A DNA stretch of 64,000 nt from the NCBI GenBank assembly GCA_964561545.1, contig CAZLQF010000003.1, positions 1-64,000 on the forward strand, in the 5' to 3' direction. Source of the stretch: CAZLQF01 sp964561545. Its GTDB lineage: Bacteria > Bacteroidota > Bacteroidia > CAILMK01 > CAYYUA01. A program made the position numbers and the translations under genes. The notes under the pieces were generated by a model. That model was not told where the DNA came from, ran no database searches, and saw only the letters and a program-made list of their open reading frames with translations. The first letter of the stretch is position 1. Every line of letters begins with the position of its first letter. Below are positions 19,077 through 29,700 of the stretch, piece after piece.

Positions 19077-20060
19077 ATGAGGAATCATGTTTACCCTTTA
19101 TTTGCTGCTTTATTAGTAATTGTAGTTTGCTTTAATGTAAGCAAAGCCCAGCAAGATCCGCAATATTCTCATTACATGTTTAACAAGTTTGACTACAATC
19201 CAGGTGTGGCAGGAACCAACAACAAAACATGCGCCAATTTTCTTGTACGTACTCAATGGACTGGGTTTGAAGGACAAACTGATGATGTTGCAGCTCCGAA
19301 CACGCAGTTTTTTAACATTCATACATCCTTAAATAATGAATATGTTCATGGAGTAGGATTGGATCTTTACAATGACCAGCAAGGATTTGAAAATACAATC
19401 TCGCTTAAAGGGGCTGCATCTCATATTTTGGATCTTCCTTTTGCTAAATTGGGATTGGGTCTTAATGTTGGCTTTATACAAAAGAGTTTAAACGGTGAAA
19501 AATTGAAAGCTTTTGATGATGGCGACCCTCTAATACCTGATGGAGAAGTATCTAATTTTATTTTTGATGTGGGCATAGGAGGATATCTCTATGCCGACAA
19601 ATATTATGGAGGAATTTCCGTCCAACATATACCGCAAGGTGATTTAGGATATACGACAGATGGAGACGGTAAATACCAAAGGACTTATTATTTTACTGGC
19701 GGCTATCATTACCAATTGACACCCGATTGGACTATAAGCCCTTCAGCTTTAGTTAAAACGGACATAACCAAGACCCAATTTGATATTAATGCATTGGCTA
19801 AACTACAGGAAACCTATTGGGGCGGTCTTGGATACCGAGGAGGAGATGCCATTACTTTAATGTTGGGAATGAACTTAACACCCGATCTTAAATTGAGCTA
19901 CTCCTACGACATTGCAACGCAGGGAAAAGGCTCTTTTAGCGATGGAGCCAATGTTAAACAAGGTGGGTCTCACGAATTTTTCATACGCTATTGCTTCAAA
20001 TTAAACCTGGGTAAAAAAGATGAATACGAAAGTCCTATCTGGACACCAAGGTTTTTGTAA
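19077..20060 (+). CDS. porP: PorP/SprF-family type IX secretion outer membrane protein
   Basis: An outer-membrane barrel of the PorP/SprF family, which works with the T9SS core and helps display particular cargo. From ATG 19077 it is 327 residues: signal peptide MRNHVYPLFAALLVIVVCF, then the family signature QQDPQYSHYMFNKFDYNPG after cleavage. Conserved GLGLNVGF and SGGIS-type strands follow. An in-frame TTG at 19056 would add seven residues ahead of a good signal peptide and lies at the predicted transcription start, so I prefer the ATG. It immediately precedes gldK. Confidence 0.92.
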   Translation: MRNHVYPLFAALLVIVVCFNVSKAQQDPQYSHYMFNKFDYNPGVAGTNNKTCANFLVRTQWTGFEGQTDDVAAPNTQFFNIHTSLNNEYVHGVGLDLYNDQQGFENTISLKGAASHILDLPFAKLGLGLNVGFIQKSLNGEKLKAFDDGDPLIPDGEVSNFIFDVGIGGYLYADKYYGGISVQHIPQGDLGYTTDGDGKYQRTYYFTGGYHYQLTPDWTISPSALVKTDITKTQFDINALAKLQETYWGGLGYRGGDAITLMLGMNLTPDLKLSYSYDIATQGKGSFSDGANVKQGGSHEFFIRYCFKLNLGKKDEYESPIWTPRFL

Positions 20061-20240
20061 GCATCTAACTTTTGGAAAAATAGTAAGAGTTCATAGGAAA
20101 AAATTGAAAAGCAGTTTGCAATTTCCAAGAAATTCTTTCAAAATTTGCGCACCTTTGTTTATCAAAAACAATAAGTACAGGACTTATTCGTTTCAGATTC
20201 AGTATTATTGTAAAATAAAAGCGTTGTGGTAAGATCTTTT

Positions 20241-20269
20241 TTGTGTATTTTAAAAAAGTTTTATTTTTG
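20241..20269 (+). promoter_or_regulatory. Putative promoter of gldK (TTG and TATTTTTG)
   Basis: TTG at 20241-20243 and TATTTTTG at 20262-20269 fit the Bacteroidetes -33/-7 pattern with an 18-bp gap. The element lies inside a longer reading frame that could start with GTG at 20243. It therefore supports the downstream ATG at 20294 as the gldK start. Confidence 0.6.
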
Positions 20270-20293
20270 CCGAAGATAATAAAAACACCCAGT

Positions 20294-21574
20294 ATGAGAA
20301 GGTCTAAGACTAGTTTAATTTTGTTGTTACCGATCCTTTTAATGATGTTAGGTAGTTGTGGTTTAAACAATAAAAAAGGCCAGCTGACAGGCGTAGAGGG
20401 TAGGAAGCCTTGGTACCATCCACAGCCTTATGGTATGGTCTACGTACCTACAGGAACTTTTCACATGGGCCAAAGTGATGAAGATATCGTCTACTCGCTT
20501 ACTAACAGGCCCAAACAGGTTTCAGTACAAGCGTTTTTCATGGATGATACAGAAATCACCAATAATGAATACCGTCAATTTGTTCACTGGGTTCGTGATT
20601 CAATCGTTAAAGAGAAACTTGGAGGTGAACATCTCAGAGAACAAGAAAGTGGTGAAACAAGGTTAAACTGGGAAACTGAAATTAACTATAATTCTCAGGA
20701 AACCAGTGATATGATCTCTGATCTTTACTACCAGGGGGAAAACCGCATCACTCAAAAAGATGCATTTAATACAAGTAAGTTTGTGTATAATTACAAATGG
20801 TATGATTTACACGAAGCTGCTAAGCGTAAATATTTGAACAATCCTGATGTGAAGCGCTCCAAGTTTATAAGAGAAGAGCAAATACCCATTTACCCTGATA
20901 CTTTGGCTTTTATAAGGGACTTCACTTATTCTTTTAACGATCCTATGGCCAAGAAGTATTTCAGCCACCCAGGGTATGATGATTATCCAGTTGTTGGTGT
21001 GAATTGGCATCAAGCAAGAGCATTTTCACATTGGCGGACAGAATTTCTGAATTCATATAAAAATAGTGTAGGAGAACCTGAAGTCAACCCTTTCAGGTTG
21101 CCAACTGAAGCTGAATGGGAATATGCAGCCAGGGGAGGAAGACAATTTTCACCTTATCCATGGGGTGGTCCCTACACTAGAAATGGAAAAGGTTGTTTTC
21201 TTGCTAATTTCAAGCCCTTAAGGGGCAATTACATCAAAGACGGAGGTTTTTATCCCGTTAAGGTAACTTCTTATTTCCCCAACGACTACGGCCTTTATTG
21301 CATGGCCGGTAATGTGGCTGAATGGACTAATACTGCATATGATCGGTCATTGAACAATATGACCGATGACATGAATCCTTATTATAATTATGATGCAGAA
21401 GAAAGCGAACCCGCTACTATGAAGCGAAAAGTAGTTCGAGGTGGTTCTTGGAAGGATGTCGCTTATTACCTTCAGAACGGGGTAAGGACATTTGAATATG
21501 CTGACACAGCAAAATCCTACGTTGGCTTTAGAAATGCTATGACCTATATGGGAAGGTCAAAGCAAGATCAGTAA
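20294..21574 (+). CDS. gldK: GldK (PorK), T9SS ring lipoprotein
   Basis: An outer-membrane lipoprotein that forms the periplasmic ring of the type IX secretion system with GldN. From ATG 20294 it is 426 residues, with a lipoprotein signal ending in MLGSC (Cys22 the lipidated residue). A formylglycine-generating-enzyme-like fold follows: MVYVPTGTFHMGQS, FRLPTEAEWEYAARGG and VVRGGSWKD. An upstream GTG (20243) would put 17 residues ahead of the signal sequence and is unlikely. It is first in the gldKLMN cluster. Confidence 0.95.
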   Translation: MRRSKTSLILLLPILLMMLGSCGLNNKKGQLTGVEGRKPWYHPQPYGMVYVPTGTFHMGQSDEDIVYSLTNRPKQVSVQAFFMDDTEITNNEYRQFVHWVRDSIVKEKLGGEHLREQESGETRLNWETEINYNSQETSDMISDLYYQGENRITQKDAFNTSKFVYNYKWYDLHEAAKRKYLNNPDVKRSKFIREEQIPIYPDTLAFIRDFTYSFNDPMAKKYFSHPGYDDYPVVGVNWHQARAFSHWRTEFLNSYKNSVGEPEVNPFRLPTEAEWEYAARGGRQFSPYPWGGPYTRNGKGCFLANFKPLRGNYIKDGGFYPVKVTSYFPNDYGLYCMAGNVAEWTNTAYDRSLNNMTDDMNPYYNYDAEESEPATMKRKVVRGGSWKDVAYYLQNGVRTFEYADTAKSYVGFRNAMTYMGRSKQDQ

Positions 21575-21664
21575 AATTCGCTTCGACACGTTATCATGTA
21601 TTATTAAAGATAGTAAATCAAGAAATCATTCAAATTATTTTATATAAAACCAAAATCAAGAACA

Positions 21665-22471
21665 ATGGCAAAATCAGGAAGTTTCTTTGAAAGCAAAGCT
21701 TTTAAGGTAGTAATGTCCAAAGTGTATGGACTTGGTGCATCGGTTGTAATTATAGGAGCATTATTTAAACTTGAGCACTGGCCGTTTGCAAGTACGGTGT
21801 TAATTGTTGGCCTTTGTACTGAGGCCTTAATATTTGCATTGTCAGCTTTTGAACCTCCTAAGGAAGAACTGGACTGGACGCTTGTATATCCTGAATTGGC
21901 CGGTATGGAAGGTAAAGATAATAAAAAGGATAAAAAACAATCCCTGGCCAGTGAGTTGGATAAAGCCTTGGAAGATGCTAAAATCGAACCTGAATTGATT
22001 CATAAAGTTGGGGATGGTTTAAGAAACTTATCGGACAACGCCAACAAAATGTCTGATATTTCAGACGCTGCAGTAGCCACAGGTGAATATGCTGACAAAA
22101 TAAAACAAGCCTCTGGCAATGTTGATAAATTAAATGAACAATACGATAAAGTGGTTGATGCCATGGGGACGCTTGTTGAATCCTCAGACGCGTCTAAAGA
22201 ATATTTTGGTCAAATGAAGGAAGCATCACAAAAACTTCAATCCCTAAATTCTGTCTATGAAATGGAATTAGAGGAAACCAACAACCATATTAAAGCCTTA
22301 AATCAATATTATGATAATCTTACAAAAACAATAGATAATATTTCCGGGACGCAAGAAGAGACCTCCCAACTCAAGTCGGAATTCAATAAACTTAATCAGA
22401 ATTTAACAAGTTTGAATTCTGTTTATGGCAATATGTTAACCGCCATGGGTGCTTCAAAATCAGCAGAATAA
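21665..22471 (+). CDS. gldL: GldL (PorL), T9SS proton-driven motor subunit
   Basis: An inner-membrane subunit of the GldL-GldM motor that powers type IX secretion and gliding. The 268-residue protein has two transmembrane helices (about 17-34 and 42-62). The family block TEALIFALSAFEPP contains Glu53, aligned with the membrane glutamate E49 of Flavobacterium GldL implicated in proton use. The C-terminal 200 residues are polar and coiled-coil rich. It lies 90 bp after gldK and 44 bp before gldM. Confidence 0.95.
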   Translation: MAKSGSFFESKAFKVVMSKVYGLGASVVIIGALFKLEHWPFASTVLIVGLCTEALIFALSAFEPPKEELDWTLVYPELAGMEGKDNKKDKKQSLASELDKALEDAKIEPELIHKVGDGLRNLSDNANKMSDISDAAVATGEYADKIKQASGNVDKLNEQYDKVVDAMGTLVESSDASKEYFGQMKEASQKLQSLNSVYEMELEETNNHIKALNQYYDNLTKTIDNISGTQEETSQLKSEFNKLNQNLTSLNSVYGNMLTAMGASKSAE

Positions 22472-22515
22472 TCCTATAAATTATTATTTTTAATTAGCGG
22501 AAAAAATTAAAAGAC

Positions 22516-24063
22516 ATGGCAGCAGGACAAACGAATCCACTACGTCAATCAATGATTAACATGATGTATCTTGTGTTAATTGCATTGTTGGCATTAAATG
22601 TTTCGGCTGAAATTTTGAATGCTTTTCAAACTTTGGGTGAAGGTATGGACGAATCATTGGGCTCCATTGAGAAGAGAAATAACGATATCATGGCCCAGTT
22701 TCAAAAACAACATGAAAATGACCCTGAAAAAGTTGGACCTTTTTTGGATAAAGCCAAAAAGGCCAATAGAAGATCTGACAGCATTATTAACTTCATAGAT
22801 GGCCTGCAAGAAAAAATGGTAACCACCAGCGGAGGGCGCAATGCCAAAGGTGAAATTATAGGCAAGAAGAATATGGATGTACCCTCAAATATTATGCTCA
22901 ATAAAGACAATGGTAAAGAATTGAAAAAGCGGATTAACCAAACAAGGGACTTTTTCATTGGGCTTTTAAAACCCTATGAGTCTATTAACGTGAATGAATT
23001 TAAAAGCCAAATTACCTTGGGAGCAGAAGTCCCTGAGGATGAGAATAAAACGTGGTCACAATTGAATTTTCAAATGATGCCTACCATTGCTGCCGTAACC
23101 TTACTCAGTAAAATGAAAAATGATGTTAGAACTGCTCAGTCCTCAACATTAGAACGTTTGATCGGTGCTATTACGGCCGAAGAGATGTCATTTGATAGGT
23201 TGACTGCTATAATTAAAAATAACAATACCTCCTTAGCAGAGAATTCCGATTTTGAAACTGAGATCATGTTAGGCGCCTATAGTTCCACGGTTGATCCAAA
23301 CATCTATGTAGACGGCAAGGAAATTGAGGTTGAAAATGGAAAAGGTAAATGGAAAACTGTTGCAAGTAGTCCTGGCCAAAAAGAACATGATGTTAAGATT
23401 CAAATGTTGAATCCCAAGACTGGAGATACTACCATCAAGAAATCAACCATCAAATATGACGTGTTTAAATCTCCTGCAATTATCTCTGCTGATAAAACAA
23501 ACGTGATCTATAAAGGCATTAAAAATCCAGTTTCAGCTTCTGTTTCTGGCTATAAACCTTCACAAATAAGAGCAAGCATAACTCATGGTAAGTTAACTGG
23601 AAGTAATGGTGATTACAATGTATTGGTAAATGCAGAGAGTCGTAAACCTAAGACTACCATGAATGTTTCTGTAAAAACTGAAGATGGCGGCACTAAAAAT
23701 ATGGGCCAAAAAGAATTTAGAATTAAGCCAATACCAAAACCTACGGCTTATTTCGGTACTAAATCCAGTGGAAATATATCTACCGGAGCTATTGATTTGG
23801 TACGGGCCATTACTGCCAGGATGCCTGAAAGTTTTCTTTTTGAGGGCATTGATTATCAAGTTGTGAGTTACAAATTCGTCTATCAACCAAAAAATGGCAA
23901 TGCCAAATTCGAATCCGTCAATGGTCCTAGGTTGAATTCGAGAGTACAAAACCTATTAAGTAATCCAAGCCCTGGTGATCAAATACTCGTAACTAATATT
24001 GACGTTAAAGGGCCCGATGGTAAGAAAAGGCTTCCAAGCGGTATTGTCTTAACTGTGGAATAA
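22516..24063 (+). CDS. gldM: GldM (PorM), T9SS periplasm-spanning motor shaft
   Basis: The partner of GldL. A single N-terminal transmembrane helix (about residues 14-32, MMYLVLIALLALNVSAEIL) anchors a long periplasmic shaft reaching the GldK/GldN ring. The 515 residues match GldM length, and the N-terminal NPLRQSMINMMYLVLIALL block is the family hallmark. The four periplasmic domains are seen only as beta-rich sequence after a helical first domain. The stop codon abuts the gldN start with no gap. Confidence 0.95.
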   Translation: MAAGQTNPLRQSMINMMYLVLIALLALNVSAEILNAFQTLGEGMDESLGSIEKRNNDIMAQFQKQHENDPEKVGPFLDKAKKANRRSDSIINFIDGLQEKMVTTSGGRNAKGEIIGKKNMDVPSNIMLNKDNGKELKKRINQTRDFFIGLLKPYESINVNEFKSQITLGAEVPEDENKTWSQLNFQMMPTIAAVTLLSKMKNDVRTAQSSTLERLIGAITAEEMSFDRLTAIIKNNNTSLAENSDFETEIMLGAYSSTVDPNIYVDGKEIEVENGKGKWKTVASSPGQKEHDVKIQMLNPKTGDTTIKKSTIKYDVFKSPAIISADKTNVIYKGIKNPVSASVSGYKPSQIRASITHGKLTGSNGDYNVLVNAESRKPKTTMNVSVKTEDGGTKNMGQKEFRIKPIPKPTAYFGTKSSGNISTGAIDLVRAITARMPESFLFEGIDYQVVSYKFVYQPKNGNAKFESVNGPRLNSRVQNLLSNPSPGDQILVTNIDVKGPDGKKRLPSGIVLTVE

Positions 24064-24933
24064 ATGAATAAGAAAATGTTGATACCAATGAAAAATTTAC
24101 TTTCGCTTATTTTTCTTTCTATTTTTGCCTTTTCTGTTACTGGCCAAGATGGACAGGATAGAGCCAAAGAAAATTACAAAGGGGATTTTACCTATGACCG
24201 TAATTCCTTTGATGAAAGGGAAACCATCCCTTACCCCCATTTAAGAGAAGCCGATGTTATGTTTTCCAAACGGGTACAAAGGATTCTGGATTCAAGGGAG
24301 AAGAAAAATTTACCCATCAAATGGCCAAAAAACCCACTTAATTGTATTATTTACAACGCAGCTAAGAATGGGGAAATTACGCCTTATCGAAGTGATTCGC
24401 TGATGTCCTATTACTCTAAAGAAGAACTCTTAGATAGAGGTGCGACAGAAGAAACTCAACCATATGCACCTCAACCAATTGAAAGGCCCAATTATACAGT
24501 GGATACTACCATACGGAATGAGTTTCAATGTGCTTCCATTGAAAAATTTCAAATAAAAGAGGACTGGATATTTGATAAAGAAAGCTCTCAATTTTATCCA
24601 AGAATCATAGCTATTGCTCCAGTTTTTAAACCTAAAATCGAAGGGCAGGAGCTTAATGAGCAACCTTTATTCTGGGCGGATTGGTCAGAGCTAAGGGAAG
24701 TGCTTGTAAACGAAAGGATGTTTAACAGGCATAACGATGCTATGCAAATGACGTATTATGATTTCTTTGAACAGCGTATGTTTTCAAGTTATATCATAAA
24801 AGAACCCAATGCTTTTGATTTAAAAATTAAAGATTTTGAAAAGTATAAAGGCGATCCTTTTGCTGCTTTGTTAAAAGCGAAAGAAATCAAACAAGATTTG
24901 TTCGAATGGGAACATGATCTTTGGCAATATTAA
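24064..24933 (+). CDS. gldN: GldN (PorN), T9SS ring protein
   Basis: A periplasmic partner of GldK in the T9SS ring. The 289-residue protein has a cleavable signal peptide (hydrophobic 12-26, VTGQD cleavage region) and the family segments VMFSKRVQRILDSREKKN (near 60) and VDTTIRNEFQCASIEKFQIKEDWIFD (near 145). The ATG at 24064 follows the gldM stop directly; an internal ATG at 24088 would also leave a workable signal peptide. A terminator follows, so gldN ends the operon. Confidence 0.94.
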   Translation: MNKKMLIPMKNLLSLIFLSIFAFSVTGQDGQDRAKENYKGDFTYDRNSFDERETIPYPHLREADVMFSKRVQRILDSREKKNLPIKWPKNPLNCIIYNAAKNGEITPYRSDSLMSYYSKEELLDRGATEETQPYAPQPIERPNYTVDTTIRNEFQCASIEKFQIKEDWIFDKESSQFYPRIIAIAPVFKPKIEGQELNEQPLFWADWSELREVLVNERMFNRHNDAMQMTYYDFFEQRMFSSYIIKEPNAFDLKIKDFEKYKGDPFAALLKAKEIKQDLFEWEHDLWQY

Positions 24934-24962
24934 AAAAATACAATTAAGGTTATAGTTAAAAG

Positions 24963-24993
24963 AAAGGGGCTTGTTTAAAGTCCCTTTTTTTTT
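24963..24993. terminator. Bidirectional terminator between gldN and the GNAT-nitrilase gene
   Basis: The stem AAAGGG-G-CTT (24963-24972) pairs with AAG-T-CCCTTT (24978-24987), including one G-T pair, with a 5-base loop. It is followed on the plus strand by a T run and preceded by A-rich sequence. It therefore serves gldKLMN and the convergent gene on the minus strand. Confidence 0.8.
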
Positions 24994-25023
24994 GTTTCCA
25001 ATAGCGTTGTTTGTAGTTTTTAC

Positions 25024-26589
25024 TTAAGATTCTGTTTGGTTTTGAACGGGGGACTTCCCAAACCATTGAATATTAAACAAATCCGTTCTGCGGTCATTGG
25101 TATTTTGTACGCTCCCCTGGGTTCTTAATTCTTTTAATAAATCCAAATCTAAATCAGCTATTAAAGTCATTTCTGTATTTGGGGTTGCCTCGGCTATTAT
25201 GCCATCATGAGGAAATGCAAAATCGGATGGGGAGAATACTGCTGATTGGGAATATTGAATGTCCATATTTTCTACCCTGGGGAGGTTCCCTACGCTACCT
25301 GTAATTGCTACATAACTTTCATTTTCAATAGCCCTTGCCTGGCTGCATCTTCTAACCCTTAGATATGCATTCTTGGTATCCGTCCAATAGGGTACGAATA
25401 GGATGTTACTATCCCATTCTGAAAGCATTCTTGATAGTTCGGGAAATTCTGCATCGTAACAAATCAAAATACCGATTTTACCTACATCAGTATCAAATGC
25501 TTTTAATTCATGGCCTCCCTGCAACCCCCAATAACTACTTTCATCCGGCGTAATGTGTAATTTATATTGGTAATCCCATGTTCCATCACGTCTGCATAGA
25601 TAACAAACATTATAAAGCCGGTCATTGGAATAAATTGGCATGCTCCCGGAAATGACATTGATGTTATAGGTCACTGCCATATGGAGAAATTGCTCCCTTA
25701 AGGGTTCTGTATATTGAGCAAGGGAACGAATAGCATCTGAAGGCGTTTCTTCGTTGAATTGGGTCATCAGTGGTCCATTAAAAAATTCCGGAAACATTAC
25801 AAAATCCGATTTATACCCAGCGAGGGTGCTAATGAAATATTCAATCTGTTGTACAAGGTCTTCAAATGATCCCACGCTTCTCATTTGCCATTGAACTACC
25901 CCAATCCTTACAACTGATTTTCTTCCTCCAACTAATTTTTCTTCTTCCTCATAATATATGTTAATCCATTCCAAAAGTGTAGCATAAGATTTAGATTCCT
26001 GATCGTCAGGGAGGTAGTTGGTTATTACTTTGCGTACATGGAAATCATTGTTTAATTGGAAAGTTAAAATGGGATCATACAATTCTTTACGCTTAACCAG
26101 TTCTATGTATTTTTGGGGGCTCATTTCCTCATGGTATTGACTGTAATTGATGATGCGTCCTCCTGTAATAATGGCCCTCAAGTTAAGGTTTTCACAAAGC
26201 TCTTTCCTGGCATCATACAATCTTCTTCCCAATCTTAAGCCTTGGTAATCAGGGTGGACGAACATATCAACTCCATAGAGGGTATCACCTTCACGGTTGT
26301 GAGTTGTTAAGTAACCATCACCCGTTATTTCGTCATAGTTATGTTTGTCTCCATATTTGGCATAATCAACTATAACGCTAATGGCAGCGGCCACGACCTT
26401 GCCATTGTCTTCTATACAAATCTGTCCCTCAGCAAACTTTGTTACCTGTGCTTTAAACTGTTGATAAGTCCATGGCCCCATGCCAGGGTATACATGGCTC
26501 ATAATTTCTTTTATGTCTTCGTAGTCATCAAGATTTAAAGTTCTTAACGATAATTTATGGTCTGATAAACTCCTGCTTTCAGTTGCCAT
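25024..26589 (-). CDS. GNAT acetyltransferase fused to carbon-nitrogen hydrolase (nitrilase family)
   Basis: A 521-residue two-domain protein. Residues 12-190 form a GNAT fold, with the acetyl-CoA site block VHPDYQGLRLGRRL (111-124). Residues 226-510 form a nitrilase-superfamily amidase with the full triad: Glu268 (MFPEFFNG), Lys343 (YKLHI) and Cys377 (LICYDAEFPE). Such GNAT plus C-N hydrolase proteins are known in bacteria, but the substrate is not established. It converges on gldN and is 151 bp downstream of the 1148-residue gene. Both domains look intact. Confidence 0.9.
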   Translation of the reverse strand: MATESRSLSDHKLSLRTLNLDDYEDIKEIMSHVYPGMGPWTYQQFKAQVTKFAEGQICIEDNGKVVAAAISVIVDYAKYGDKHNYDEITGDGYLTTHNREGDTLYGVDMFVHPDYQGLRLGRRLYDARKELCENLNLRAIITGGRIINYSQYHEEMSPQKYIELVKRKELYDPILTFQLNNDFHVRKVITNYLPDDQESKSYATLLEWINIYYEEEEKLVGGRKSVVRIGVVQWQMRSVGSFEDLVQQIEYFISTLAGYKSDFVMFPEFFNGPLMTQFNEETPSDAIRSLAQYTEPLREQFLHMAVTYNINVISGSMPIYSNDRLYNVCYLCRRDGTWDYQYKLHITPDESSYWGLQGGHELKAFDTDVGKIGILICYDAEFPELSRMLSEWDSNILFVPYWTDTKNAYLRVRRCSQARAIENESYVAITGSVGNLPRVENMDIQYSQSAVFSPSDFAFPHDGIIAEATPNTEMTLIADLDLDLLKELRTQGSVQNTNDRRTDLFNIQWFGKSPVQNQTES

Positions 26590-26740
26590 GATGTTCTCTT
26601 TTTGTCTTTCAAATTTAGGCGTTATGCCTGCAATACTATTTTCTCTTTTTCAAGAATTATACCTTGAGAAGGGAGTTAAAATAATGCTCAAAGAAATTTT
26701 GAATAACTATTGGAGCTCAATATTTTATGATTAGGAGTTG

Positions 26741-29700
26741 TTAAAAGTCAAGCCCCAAGGAGAGGTAAGTAACGCCTTTTTCTTTAAATTGGTAATCCTC
26801 GTAGCCCCAAGCATGATCAAGCCTTATGAAGTAACCCAATAAATTTGTTCTTAAACCCAGTCCATAGCCACCAACAATTGGATTACTAAGATTGATAACA
26901 GTTATATCAATGGGCTCTTTTGTTTTATTTTTGCGGTTTAAGGCATTTTGTTCACTGAAAGGATTTTCACCGCTCCAGGCACTGCCCACATCTGCAAATC
27001 CTATAATCTGAAAGTTTTCAAAGAATTTTGACTTAATCGGCTTATTTTGAAAAAGCTTAAAAATGGGAATCCTCAATTCACTGTTGATCAAGGAATAGGA
27101 GTTTCCGTTTCTAATATTTTGCGTAAATCCTCTTAGGTTAGCAGCCAAAGATTTATAAACATAGTTTTGGTTAGGATCTACTTCTACTCCTTCATTGAAT
27201 TTGGGAAAAAGCCAGTTTTCAACGCCACCCATGAAATAGACCACTTTAGCATTGCCAAAGGAAGATGCAAAAGAAAACCGGTTGGCCCAGATAAATTCCC
27301 GGAAAATGGGCAAGTATGTTCTAAAATCCCCACCTATTACAGAAATGCCTAAATTATCACCCTCATCTTTTTGGAAGTCAAATGACCTGAATAAATCTGA
27401 GTAAAGTTTAAATTTAATCCCTCGTTGCAAATTGGTGCCCAAATCCATGGTATTGTCAAATACATATTCAAAATGGAGCCCCATCCAATTTTGGGCATCA
27501 TTTTCTTTTTCAAGACTTGTTCGGTCAGTTGATAAGGTTTTATTATTGTCTCTTCTTCCAAATACTTCACCTCTTATTGAGCTGGTTTGGCTAAATGGCC
27601 ACCTTAATGAATAACGTAATTCATGGCTGGTTTCTTTAGTTATGTTATTTCCCCCTTGTTCATTGGTTTTTCCATGCCTAAAGAACAATAGCTTTTTGTC
27701 AAGCCTGTCTTTAAGGTTTTTAAAAGTCATAAAATAGTCTGCACCTTTCAAATTACCTAAAATCCTAAAACCCCCTAAAATACGATAATCTTTAAACAAG
27801 TCACTGATCCCCAATTTGATCGTGGCATTCAGTACCGGATTGTAAACAAATGCTTGCGGATTGTTTTGGTTGTAGGGAAGGTAAGGGGTATTGATGATGC
27901 TATTGTCCAATTGGCTGACCAGGTGCTCGGGCGTAAAATTAAGGAAATATAGCCTGGCATTTCCTAATTCAATGCTGGATTCATCTTCTATACCTTCTCT
28001 TACATTGGGCTGATCTTTGTCTTTTGTTGCTTTTTCAGTAATTTCTTTATCATTATTTTCCTCCGGATATTCACTCTGGAAATAATAATTGTTGATATTG
28101 ATTTCACCGGTATCAGCATCGGAATTTTCTCCTGAACCATTTGGCTGGCCTGGTTTTTTGGGCTCACCCTCTTTAACAGCGTATGACGATTTTCTGCTTT
28201 GTGTATTCTGTAAAACGGACGCTTCAAAACTTGTTGAACTTCGTTTTACAGTTTGTTTCCGAATACTATCTGGTATAGGCTGCTTTAAAAGCTTAATTTC
28301 ATCTTCTATTTTAAAGTATTCCATGGTGGTATTGGATCGATCACTTATCTCATAATTCTTGATATTATGGCTGTAATTGGTTATTCTGTAAGTGTAAGAG
28401 GTGTCTTTGTAGATTTGGTTGGTATCTATTTGGCGGATGGTTCTGTTTTGAAATTGCCATGGACTAATTTTAACCGCATCAAGCCCTTCGGTTTTAAAGG
28501 TGAAAGTGTCGTTGCTATACTTAGCGGTATCCTCATATTGAACCACAGCTTCCGTTCGTTTAAAAATCCTGTCAAGATACGCAGCATCCCGATTCAAGAT
28601 GCCATTCTCATCGGTTAAATAGCTAAAATAGGTGGAATCATAAGCATTCGGATGAAATTCATCTGCATGATTTGTTCGTGTTATTCTTCTTAAATCCTTT
28701 GATCGCTCTTCGTAATTAAAATAGAAGATGTCGTAGTTGTTATCAAAGCCTTTTAGATCTTTAGCCCCCCTTTTTTCTATTGTTGATTCGGAGCGATTGG
28801 AGCTAAATACAATGCCTTTTCCATCCCTCACAAAAGAAGGATGTAAATCATCGTAGATATCGTTGGTAATTCCACGCATGGCGTTGGTTCGCCAATTAAA
28901 GACGTAAATATCACTTTGCCCATTTCTTATGCCAGATAGGGCCATTAACCGACCATCCTGGGAATAGCTTAAGTCCAGAACTTTATCAAGCCGGAAATTT
29001 TTTCGTTTATCTTCTACTTCATCCGCCTTTACGTTATATTGGATAAATTCCGGGGTTGCTTGATCTTCATGGATGATAGTAAGCAGTTGCTTTCTCGGAT
29101 GCCAAGCCATTATGGGGTAAGTATAATCGGTGTCAAAATTGGCGGAGCGATGGCCATCTTTGTAAACTTTAAACCGCTTATCCTCTTCTTTGTCATAAAT
29201 CCAAACTTTTCGCCTGCCTCTATCATTGGTTATATATGCTAAATACCGCTCATCATAACTAAGCTTAATATCGGTTATCCTCCCTTGTTGTTTGATGGCC
29301 TTATCGTCTATATCTGCAAAACCCGAGGGATTTTGAAATTTTTTCTGCTCATCATTAAATAGTTTGCGGTGGTGGTTATACCATTCAATGAACAATTCAT
29401 TAAAGTTTTTACCTAAAACAAAAACATACCCACTTTCCAGGCTCTTATTGATCCGTGTTAAATAAATGATATTAGATACAGCGGACTCACCGTATTGTTC
29501 AGCTACATATCTCCAAATAGATTGGCTCACCATAACTTTTTCTTCATTAGTTAGAACACCAAACTTTCTGAATCTGCCTGATAAGATTTTATTTCTAAAC
29601 TTTTCCTGGTCATTTACATCCCATGAATTGGCAATGTATTCATGTAGCCCTTTTAAGTACCAACCTGGTAAATTTAAAAGCGTTGAATTCTGAACCCTTT

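Noticed and set aside
20243..20293. GTG start 51 bp upstream for gldK
   Set aside because: It would put residues ahead of the lipoprotein signal and overlaps the predicted promoter.
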